This document shows, piece by piece, positions 1 to 5,458 of a stretch of DNA of 5,458 bases. The DNA lies in the NCBI GenBank assembly GCA_002432565.1, contig DJFP01000057.1:10031-15488 (forward strand), written 5' to 3'. Position 1 is the first letter of the stretch, and each line of letters opens with the position of its first letter. Made by a program: the position numbers and the translations under genes. The notes beneath the pieces were generated by a model. It saw only the letters and a program-made list of their open reading frames with translations. It had not been told where the DNA came from and did no database searches. The stretch is from Flavobacteriales bacterium UBA5869 (GTDB taxonomy: Bacteria; Bacteroidota; Bacteroidia; Flavobacteriales_D; Crocinitomicaceae).

Positions 1-567
1 CATGTAGCGAAAGCACTTGCCCAATTTTTGCGCACTATGATTTCCGGAGAATCGAAGTATGATGTCATGTACAAGTTTGCAAACAATATCCCGCTTACTT
101 CTTCCGAATTGGCAATCAAAAATTCAGTTACATCCGAGGAATGGGCCGGTTTTGACTTGTTTAAAAGCCTGAACGGGGCAGATTGTTTCCATTGTCATAA
201 CGGGACATTGATGCAGGTGCAGAAATTTTCCAATAACGGATTGGATGCTGTTTTCTCGGATTTGGGCAGAGGAGCGATTACGAATAATCCGAATGATAAC
301 GGAAAATTCAAAGTTCCGACTCTAAGAAATATTGCACTTTCAGCACCTTATATGCATGATGGAAGATTTGCGACACTGGACGATGTTATCGAGCATTATT
401 CAACTGGAATTCAGCATTCCGCAACAATAGATCCGCTGATGGAATTTGCAAGCCAGGGTGGGGTGCAACTGGATTCTGAACAGCGTAATCAGTTGAAAGC
501 CTTTTTATTAACGTTAACAGATCATAATTTTGTAACTAATCCTGACTTTAAACCGTTAAACCCTTAA
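1..567 (+). CDS. Di-haem cytochrome c peroxidase, C-terminal part (5' end cut by window)
   Basis: The reading frame is open from base 1, and the first visible residues (HVAKALAQFLRTM) continue the family pattern, so the internal ATG at 28 is not the real start. The 188 visible residues form the C-terminal haem domain of the CcpA/MauG-type peroxidase family, which reduces hydrogen peroxide to water in the periplasm using electrons from small donor proteins. A CxxCH haem-attachment motif (DCFHCHNG, C62, C65, H66 of the visible part) is followed by PTLRNIALSAPYMHDGRF, where M118 is the expected distal ligand of the electron-accepting haem. A Met here fits a true peroxidase better than MauG, which uses Tyr. 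The N-terminal haem domain and any signal peptide must lie upstream of the window. The protein ends normally at TAA 565-567. Family assignment is firm; the physiological role (peroxide defence or another oxidation) is not decided by sequence. Confidence 0.93.
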   Translation, partial: HVAKALAQFLRTMISGESKYDVMYKFANNIPLTSSELAIKNSVTSEEWAGFDLFKSLNGADCFHCHNGTLMQVQKFSNNGLDAVFSDLGRGAITNNPNDNGKFKVPTLRNIALSAPYMHDGRFATLDDVIEHYSTGIQHSATIDPLMEFASQGGVQLDSEQRNQLKAFLLTLTDHNFVTNPDFKPLNP

Positions 568-569
568 CG
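554..569 (+). other. Small hairpin over the peroxidase stop codon
   Basis: CGTTAA (554-559) and TTAACG (564-569) form a perfect 6-bp stem with a 4-base ACCC loop, and the stop codon TAA lies in the right arm. No T-run follows, so it is not a classical intrinsic terminator. It may mark the 3' end of the upstream transcript, or it may be chance in AT-rich DNA. Confidence 0.25.
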
Positions 570-588
570 AAGTAAGTCTAATTGTTAG

Positions 589-596
589 TACATTTG
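589..596 (+). promoter_or_regulatory. Candidate Bacteroidota -7 promoter element (TACATTTG)
   Basis: TACATTTG matches the TAnnTTTG consensus of the Bacteroidota primary sigma factor exactly. It ends 10 bases before the ATG at 607, so transcription would begin only a few bases before the start codon, giving a near-leaderless mRNA. No good TTTG -33 element is found about 19-20 bases upstream, which weakens the call. The element sits inside GTAC-ATTT-GTAC, a short inverted repeat at 588-599. Confidence 0.35.
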
Positions 597-606
597 TACA
601 AGTGAT

Positions 607-2040
607 ATGGAAGAAATGGTAGACGAAAGAAGATTAACCACCGAGGAGAAAGCCTTGAAAATTAATCTAACAAGTGACATTTATGGTTGTTTCGCTGAAA
701 TTGGAGCGGGACAGGAAGTTGCAGCCAACTTTTTTAAAGCGGGGGGTAGTTCCGGTACCATTGCGTATACGCAGTCGGCATATGATATGAAAGTGTCGGA
801 TGCGATGTATGGTGCTGCATCCAGGTATGTTTGCGAAGAGCGTTTAACGACGATGCTTACTACCGAGTACAATACTTTGTGTGAACGTCTTCCTAAAAAG
901 CAGGAAGTTGCTCGTTTTTTCGCGTTTTGTAATACCGTTGAATCTTTAAACTATCACAAAACCAACCAGGGACAAGGTTGGGTTGGATTACGTTTCCAGT
1001 TAAAACAGGGAGGCGAGTTCAATGATATTATCCTGCACGTGAAAATGCACGATAATTCCCACAAAGCACAACAGGAAGCGCTTGGTATTTTGGGGGTGAA
1101 TCTGATCCATGCAGCTTATTTTTCTACCGATGATTTGGATGAATTCTTAACGAATTTGGTACACCGTATTCCAAGAGACCGTGTGGAAGTTGATATGCTG
1201 CGTGTTTCCGGACCGGATTTAGGTTTGGTCGACAACCGTATCATTGCATTGAACCTGGTGAAAAGAGGAATGACCGATGCAACTATGTTTGACTTGTGTG
1301 GTACAGTTCTGCAGCCTGCGGCAGCTTTATACAAAAAGAATATTTTGTTGATGCGTGGTCGTTTCCGTCCGGTTACGAAAGTGCATTTGGATATGATTGC
1401 ACATGGAACTGAACAGTTCCTGAAAGAAGACGGTGTTCGCGAAGATAATTTATCGGTGATTTTCGAGTTGACTTTGAAGGATTTGACAGCAGATGGAAAA
1501 ATCTCTGACAAGGATTTTATTGATCGCGCCGAATTGTTGGAATCCCTTGGATATACCGTGATGATTTCGAATTATTTGAAACATTACAAAATGCTGGATT
1601 ACCTGGCAACGATTGCACGCGGCCAAAAAATGGGTGTTATCGCCGGAATTTATAACCTGCATACCATTTTTGATGAGCGTTATTACGACAATTTGCCGGG
1701 TGGTTTGCTGGAAGCTTTCGGAATCGGGTTCGGACACAATGTAAAAATGTATGTGTATCCGGCTCTTAATGTTGACACGGGAGAATTGTATACTTTGGAG
1801 CAATTGACGATTCCGAAGCATTTACATGGTTTGGTACAGTTCCTTCAGGATAATAATAAACTGGAATCTATTTCAAATTTTGATCCGGAAGCATTGAAAA
1901 TCCTTTCTGATGACGTATTGTCAAAAATTCGTGCAGGAATTACAAGCTGGGAGCAGGATGTTCCTGAAAATGTTGTTAAAGCAATTAAGTACTACGAATT
2001 ATTTGGCTACGACAAAAAAAAAGACGTCGTTAACGCGTAA
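607..2040 (+). CDS. Uncharacterised Bacteroidota protein with nucleotidyltransferase-like (NMNAT/CoaD-like) motifs
   Basis: This 477-residue protein has no signal peptide or membrane segment, so it should be cytoplasmic. I recognise it as a widespread Bacteroidota family with a conserved N-terminal block (FAEIGAGQEVA at 29-39, SGTIA at 49-53, SAYDMKVSDAMYG at 57-69). From memory, relatives carry inconsistent automatic names, including nicotinate-nucleotide adenylyltransferase and TonB-dependent receptor; the latter is not supported here. After a predicted beta strand (NILLM), residues 251-262 read GRFRPVTKVHLD, resembling the GxFDPxTxGHLD nucleotide-binding loop of CoaD/NadD enzymes, but with Val in place of the Gly before His. 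Near the C-terminus, SKIRAG (439-444) and DVPENVVKAIKYYELF (451-466) resemble the SxxIR and VPxxVxxYIxxxxLY end of NadD. About 250 residues precede the loop, unlike NadD or CoaD, which begin with it. Enzyme activity is therefore an inference. The start at 607 is the first ATG after an in-frame stop (586-588); ATG 616 is an alternative. Confidence 0.9.
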   Translation: MEEMVDERRLTTEEKALKINLTSDIYGCFAEIGAGQEVAANFFKAGGSSGTIAYTQSAYDMKVSDAMYGAASRYVCEERLTTMLTTEYNTLCERLPKKQEVARFFAFCNTVESLNYHKTNQGQGWVGLRFQLKQGGEFNDIILHVKMHDNSHKAQQEALGILGVNLIHAAYFSTDDLDEFLTNLVHRIPRDRVEVDMLRVSGPDLGLVDNRIIALNLVKRGMTDATMFDLCGTVLQPAAALYKKNILLMRGRFRPVTKVHLDMIAHGTEQFLKEDGVREDNLSVIFELTLKDLTADGKISDKDFIDRAELLESLGYTVMISNYLKHYKMLDYLATIARGQKMGVIAGIYNLHTIFDERYYDNLPGGLLEAFGIGFGHNVKMYVYPALNVDTGELYTLEQLTIPKHLHGLVQFLQDNNKLESISNFDPEALKILSDDVLSKIRAGITSWEQDVPENVVKAIKYYELFGYDKKKDVVNA

Positions 2041-2042
2041 GG

Positions 2043-2059
2043 ATCGATAGAATCTCGAT
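2043..2059 (+). other. Weak hairpin after the 477-residue gene
   Basis: ATCGA (2043-2047) pairs with TCGAT (2055-2059) around a 7-base loop, directly after the stop codon. The nearest T-run (2078-2084) starts 18 bases past the stem, too far for a standard intrinsic terminator. It is recorded as a possible 3'-end structure only. Confidence 0.2.
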
Positions 2060-2070
2060 TGTTATTGAAT

Positions 2071-2163
2071 TAGCAGCTTTTTTTAGTAAAGGCCTCTCAA
2101 AAAGATTTGTTGAAAACCTATCTTATGTGAAATTATTCCTTAAATTGGTCATGAAAGCTGCTA
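2071..2163. repeat. 10-bp perfect inverted repeat flanking a 73-base spacer
   Basis: TAGCAGCTTT (2071-2080) and AAAGCTGCTA (2154-2163) are exact reverse complements. Together they span most of the 135-base gap between the 477-residue gene and the kinase gene. The left arm runs into a T-tract (2078-2084), and the right arm ends 12 bases before the kinase ATG. It could be paired operator half-sites, the base of a long-range RNA stem in the kinase leader, or chance. No clear TTTG/TAnnTTTG promoter was found in this gap. Confidence 0.5.
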
Positions 2164-2175
2164 TTCCCTATACTT

Positions 2176-4002
2176 ATGATTCGATCAGTGGAAAGTCTAC
2201 TTTTAGTTAAACAAAAACATTGGCTTTTAGTCTTTCTGTTCGTTCATTGTTCGTTATCGGTTTTCTCCCAGCAAAAAAAATACGATCGCAAAGTATTCAA
2301 CCGGGAAATACAAAGACTGCGTGAAGAAATGATCGTAGATATCTCAAAGGCCAATGAAACACTTCGGTTTCTGGATAACAAATACGGAAGTTTGCATAAT
2401 GCTGAGGTTGACTATAGTCTTACGATTAAGAAAATCAAATTTTTTAGTGCTTACGGCGATTATGCACGGGTAAAATTCGAACTCAATAAAGCCAAGCGGT
2501 TCCAGTTTTTCTTTAAGGTCAAAAAACAGGATAAATTATACCTCGAACTCTACAACGCTGTGTATGAGAGTTTGGGACAGGATTACGATCTGTTGATTCG
2601 GAAAGCCACGAAAATTCTCAATGAATCTGATAAATCCGATAAATACCTGTTGCTTCAATGCCGCCTGGTACTTGCCAACTGTTATAGTGAAAAAGGCAAT
2701 TATGAAAAGGCATTAATTCATATCCGGGAGGCTAAACTACTGACGCAGAAAATGAGTGCGGCCTATAGTTTCCAGGTTGCAAATTCTGCCGGTCAGGTTT
2801 ATTTCTTTAACAGTAATACGGATAAAGCTCTTAAGGAATTTCTGTTTGCCAAAAAGCTCTCACGAATCAATCATTGGAAGTATGCCGAACAATATGCAAA
2901 TGCGAGTTTGGGTGAAATTTATCTGTATACGAATAGGCTGGATCTCGCAAAACCTTATTTTGACACAGTCCTTAAGAATGAAAAATCAACAGAACTACGT
3001 GATTTGTTCCAGGTTTACGGATGCCTGGAATATTACTACGAATTGAAAAATAATAAAGACTCGTCCTATTATTATTCGGTGAGGAGAAATGAGGTTGATG
3101 ACTTGCTGGAAAACCTGCGCAGTGAAAACCTGGTTTTTGAATTGGAAAAAGATTTTCAAACCGAATCGAACCAATATTTGCTCGAGGAGGAGCGCAGTAA
3201 AAACCAGCAGCTGCGGTTGATCCTGATTCTGATCCTGATGAGTATTGTGGTGATCATCAGTATTTCTTATCTGTTTATTCGCCAAAAAAGCGACTCGAAC
3301 CGGGTGCTTCAACTTCAAAAAGAGGAAATTGATGACAAGAATAAGGAGATTTCGAATGCTTTGGCAATGAAGGAAAGTCTTTTAAAAGAAATCCATCACC
3401 GGGTAAAAAACAATTTGCAGGTTGTTTCCAGTATTTTGAACCTGCAGTCGCGCAATGTTCACGACGAGGAGGCCTTGCGTATTCTGGAAGAAGGCAAGGA
3501 GCGTATCCGGGCTATCGCATTGATTCACAATCAGCTTCATTTGAATAATGATTCCGCGTATGTGGAAATGGGCGCTTACCTGAATAAATTGATCTCGCAA
3601 ATGGCTGAATCGTTCTCCAGTTATAACAAGCATATCGAAGTAAAAGTGAATGTGGAAGAAATCAACCTGGCAATTGATTACGCAGTGCCGGTTGGATTGA
3701 TCATGTGCGAGCTGCTTTCAAATTCTTACAAACACGCTTTTGTCAAACAGGAAGAAGGATTGATAGAGATCGAATTAAAGAATAAGAAGGGGAAAGATCT
3801 GCATTATGAACTTCTTGTAAAAGACAATGGAATCGGATACAAGGGGAAAACGGAATTTTTAGAACAATCATCAACAGGTGTAGAAATAATCAGTGCTTTT
3901 ATCCAGCAGTTAGACGCAAAATACACGTATTTGAATTCCGGTAGAGGTTTCGGTTTGTTTATCGAATTTGCAATTGATGAACGCCATTCTAAGTTCAATT
4001 GA
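2176..4002 (+). CDS. Sensor histidine kinase: periplasmic TPR domain, one TM helix, HisKA_2 and HATPase
   Basis: This 608-residue inner-membrane kinase should sense a periplasmic signal and autophosphorylate, passing phosphate to a response regulator. A signal peptide (KQKHWLLVFLFVHCSLSVFS, cleavage probably after S31) leads to an alpha-helical sensor region at about 32-335. This has TPR-like hairpins near 162-190 (ANCYSEKGNYEKAL), 200-229 and 240-267. A single TM helix spans about 348-368, followed by a charged coiled-coil linker (372-405). The HisKA_2 dimerisation domain has EIHHRVKNNLQ, with H408 the likely phospho-acceptor by alignment to the HWE/HisKA_2 family. The ATPase domain has an N-box (CELLSNSYKHAF; E512, N516), a DNGIG box (D550-G554) and a glycine-containing segment (STGVEII, 566-572), so it looks catalytically complete. 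An in-frame TGA at 2152-2154, with no other start codon in between, supports ATG 2176. No response regulator is adjacent, so its partner is unknown. Ligand and target genes cannot be inferred. Confidence 0.93.
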   Translation: MIRSVESLLLVKQKHWLLVFLFVHCSLSVFSQQKKYDRKVFNREIQRLREEMIVDISKANETLRFLDNKYGSLHNAEVDYSLTIKKIKFFSAYGDYARVKFELNKAKRFQFFFKVKKQDKLYLELYNAVYESLGQDYDLLIRKATKILNESDKSDKYLLLQCRLVLANCYSEKGNYEKALIHIREAKLLTQKMSAAYSFQVANSAGQVYFFNSNTDKALKEFLFAKKLSRINHWKYAEQYANASLGEIYLYTNRLDLAKPYFDTVLKNEKSTELRDLFQVYGCLEYYYELKNNKDSSYYYSVRRNEVDDLLENLRSENLVFELEKDFQTESNQYLLEEERSKNQQLRLILILILMSIVVIISISYLFIRQKSDSNRVLQLQKEEIDDKNKEISNALAMKESLLKEIHHRVKNNLQVVSSILNLQSRNVHDEEALRILEEGKERIRAIALIHNQLHLNNDSAYVEMGAYLNKLISQMAESFSSYNKHIEVKVNVEEINLAIDYAVPVGLIMCELLSNSYKHAFVKQEEGLIEIELKNKKGKDLHYELLVKDNGIGYKGKTEFLEQSSTGVEIISAFIQQLDAKYTYLNSGRGFGLFIEFAIDERHSKFN

Positions 4003-4011
4003 GTTTTTTTT
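3971..4011 (+). terminator. Candidate intrinsic terminator overlapping the kinase stop codon
   Basis: CAATT (3971-3975) plus GAAC (3979-3982) pair with GTTC (3993-3996) plus AATTG (3997-4001), leaving a 3-base GAT bulge and a 10-base loop. Two bases later comes a run of eight T (4004-4011). The kinase TGA (4000-4002) overlaps the end of the stem. An alternative 7-bp pairing is CAATTGA with TCAATTG. The stem is AT-rich, so termination may be partial, allowing read-through into the WYL gene 37 bases downstream. Confidence 0.4.
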
Positions 4012-4039
4012 GATACTTTAGATTGAAAGTTTTGTTGTT

Positions 4040-5050
4040 ATGCCGCATATTAAGAATGCCTTGTTGAGATTCCGGATTATTGATCGTGCACTGAGAAATA
4101 ATTATAAACCTTATCCGACCAAAGCACAATTACGTGAGGCTTGTGAAGAAGCACTGTTCGGAAGTGTGGATGGAGCAAATATTTGTGATTCGACCATTGA
4201 AAAGGACATGTTTGCCATGAAAATGGAGCATGACGCGCCGATTAAGTATTCCAAAAGATATAATGGCTATTATTACAGCGATCCTGAATTTTCCCTGGAT
4301 GAAATTCCGCTCAATGAGTCTGATATTGAGGCAATCCGTTTTGCGGCAAATACTTTAAGTCAGTTTAAGGATGTCGGAATGTTTAAGCAGTTTGGTTTTG
4401 CAATTGATAAGATCGTTGACCGTGTAAACATTTCCAACGATATCAATGATAAATCCATCGACCGTTTTGTGGAATTCGAAACACCGGTTTCTTCCCGGGG
4501 AAGTGAATTTTTAAATCCCATCTTAAATGCAATAAAAGAAGGAAAGGTCATCTATTTTGATTACGAAAGTTTCCAGACTCAAAAACGAAAAGCACGTAAA
4601 GTGCTGCCGCTTTTATTGAAAGAATACCGAAATCGCTGGTATTTATTGTGTTACGACCTTATTAAAGAGGGAATAATTACCTATGGATTAGACCGTATTT
4701 ACGATCTTCAAAATTCAGAAGAAGCGTTCCGCTCGCCGGTAACTTTTAATCCTGACCAGTTCTTTGAACACGCTATTGGTATTACTGCAAGCAACGGCAA
4801 ACCTGAAACGGTTGTTTTCAAAGCAGATAATATTGCGGCAAAATACATTGAATCACAGCCCTTTCACGCTTCACAAAAAATTATCAAGGAAGGGAAAAAC
4901 AGGACAACTTTCGAAATGAAAGTGTATATATCGGAAGAATTGATCCGGAGTATTTTAAGTTACGGCGGTGAAATCATCGTGACAGAACCTGAATTACTGC
5001 GTACCCACATCATTGACCGTATCCGGGCAATGGTGGAAAATTATCAATAG
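4040..5050 (+). CDS. WYL-domain transcriptional regulator (wHTH-WYL-WCX)
   Basis: This 336-residue protein has the usual size and order of Bacteroidota WYL regulators. An N-terminal winged helix-turn-helix covers about 1-80, with a likely recognition helix around CDSTIEKDMFAMK and a wing at KYSKRYNGYYY. A helical linker follows. The WYL domain lies at about 160-225 and includes NRWYLLCYD (W200, Y201, L202) and TYGLDRI (Y215-I220), the ligand-binding core. A C-terminal WCX-type domain (about 260-336) mediates oligomerisation in characterised relatives. WYL proteins bind DNA and switch in response to nucleic-acid or nucleotide-like ligands, and several control DNA-damage or phage-defence genes. 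That link is family knowledge; no such genes are visible here. ATG 4040 is the only start after the in-frame TAG at 4019-4021, and no Shine-Dalgarno sequence precedes it. It lies 37 bases after the kinase and could share its transcript if the intervening terminator is leaky. Confidence 0.92.
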   Translation: MPHIKNALLRFRIIDRALRNNYKPYPTKAQLREACEEALFGSVDGANICDSTIEKDMFAMKMEHDAPIKYSKRYNGYYYSDPEFSLDEIPLNESDIEAIRFAANTLSQFKDVGMFKQFGFAIDKIVDRVNISNDINDKSIDRFVEFETPVSSRGSEFLNPILNAIKEGKVIYFDYESFQTQKRKARKVLPLLLKEYRNRWYLLCYDLIKEGIITYGLDRIYDLQNSEEAFRSPVTFNPDQFFEHAIGITASNGKPETVVFKADNIAAKYIESQPFHASQKIIKEGKNRTTFEMKVYISEELIRSILSYGGEIIVTEPELLRTHIIDRIRAMVENYQ

Positions 5051-5458
5051 TTATTTTTTGATCAGGATTTGAGAATTTGTTTTGGATTTTAGGATGAGAA
5101 CACCTTCGATCTGATTTTTGAAAACAACTTCTGTGAATCCGTCCAGAGCGTTCATGGTCAAATTTCCGGAGATATCCTCGCCAATGGAATTGAAAACCTG
5201 AAGACCTTCCAGTTCTGATTTATTACCGAATACCCGGAAACGATCATTCACCGGATTTGGAAAAACCCGAATATCGTTTTCACCGATCTCCATTTTATTG
5301 TTGAAAGAAATCATTTTCAAAAATGTTTTTGTACCGTTAAGGTCATATTGATTCAACCTGTAATAACAGATTCCGTTAATTGGATTCTCATCCATTTCCT
5401 GATAAATCAGTGACTCACTGCTTTCCCCGGCAGCATTTACTGTAAAAAGCCGGTTCCA
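5051..5458 (-). CDS. Secreted or surface protein with C-terminal T9SS sorting domain (5' end cut by window)
   Basis: The frame is open on the minus strand to the window edge. Its first visible residues (WNRLFTVNAAGESSESLIYQ) read straight into the internal Met at 5395, so that ATG is not the start. The 135 visible residues begin with a stretch typical of the end of the preceding repeat or fibronectin-like region (DENPINGICYYRLNQYDLNG). A type A T9SS sorting domain follows, with IRVFPNPVNDRFRV (PNP at 67-69 of the visible part), a LQVFNSIGEDI strand, a GVLILKSKT strand and a basic Lys-Lys end. In this system the domain directs an exported protein through the outer membrane, where it is normally cleaved and the protein is released or anchored to the surface. 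The main functional part lies outside the window, so its activity is unknown. It is convergent with the WYL gene, stop codon to stop codon. Confidence 0.9.
   Translation of the reverse strand, partial: WNRLFTVNAAGESSESLIYQEMDENPINGICYYRLNQYDLNGTKTFLKMISFNNKMEIGENDIRVFPNPVNDRFRVFGNKSELEGLQVFNSIGEDISGNLTMNALDGFTEVVFKNQIEGVLILKSKTNSQILIKK

Noticed and set aside
508..517. Palindrome TTAACGTTAA inside the peroxidase coding region
   Set aside because: It encodes in-frame residues of the conserved C-terminal helix (LLTLTD) and fits chance in AT-rich coding DNA.
1116..1821. Two overlapping minus-strand reading frames (1116-1511 and 1450-1821) of 131 and 123 codons
   Set aside because: They lie wholly inside the clearly conserved plus-strand 477-residue gene, and their translations show no recognisable domain; they are antisense shadows.
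2022..2038. Cluster of three 6-base palindromes (GACGTC, GTTAAC, ACGCGT) at the end of the 477-residue gene
   Set aside because: They look like a row of restriction sites but fall in the natural C-terminal coding sequence, with no other sign of a vector junction; probably coincidence.
607..2040. TonB-dependent receptor annotation for the 477-residue protein
   Set aside because: There is no signal peptide, no TonB box or plug domain, no beta-barrel pattern, and it is much shorter than such receptors.
2995..3998. Minus-strand reading frames opposite the kinase gene (2995-3318, 3382-3633, 3804-3998) and a plus-strand frame at 2756-3046
   Set aside because: All overlap coding sequence of a kinase with well-defined domains, and none shows a credible protein pattern of its own.
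4009..4034. Possible promoter for the WYL gene (TTTG at 4009-4012 and AAGTTTTG at 4027-4034)
   Set aside because: The spacing is about 14 bases instead of 19-20, the first position of the -7 box mismatches, and the upstream TTTG is part of the T-run of a terminator-like structure.
4040..5050. Phage-defence island signalled by the WYL regulator
   Set aside because: WYL regulators often accompany defence systems, but no nuclease, CBASS, restriction, CRISPR or toxin-antitoxin gene is present in the window, and the flanking genes look like ordinary chromosome.

Overview
The window looks like ordinary chromosome of a Bacteroidota bacterium, most likely of the Flavobacteriales (a Crocinitomicaceae/Fluviicola-like member is my best guess, from general protein style only). 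The grounds are a C-terminal type IX secretion (T9SS) sorting domain, a periplasmic-TPR/one-TM/HisKA_2 histidine kinase of the kind common in that phylum, AT-rich leaders without Shine-Dalgarno sequences, and a TAnnTTTG-type promoter element.

Layout. From the left edge to 567 (+) runs the C-terminal haem domain of a di-haem cytochrome c peroxidase whose N-terminal part lies outside the window. After a 39-base gap, 607-2040 (+) encodes a 477-residue soluble protein of a Bacteroidota family that has no established function as far as I know. It carries a nucleotidyltransferase-like GRFRPVTKVHLD signature in mid-protein and an NMNAT-like tail. A 135-base spacer with a 10-bp inverted repeat follows. 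Then 2176-4002 (+) encodes a 608-residue sensor histidine kinase, and 4040-5050 (+) a 336-residue WYL-domain transcriptional regulator. On the minus strand, 5458-5051 is the C-terminal end of a secreted or surface protein with a T9SS sorting domain. Its stop codon directly abuts that of the WYL gene.

How the genes relate. The four plus-strand genes are co-directional but do not form an obvious pathway. The 477-residue protein probably has its own promoter. The kinase ends in a terminator-like hairpin plus T-run, so the WYL gene may be transcribed separately. No response regulator lies beside the kinase, and no defence, CRISPR or metabolic cluster lies beside the WYL regulator inside the window. 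I see no RNA genes, insertion sequences or CRISPR arrays. The item most worth following up is the 477-residue protein. I do not see convincing evidence of a new multi-gene system here.
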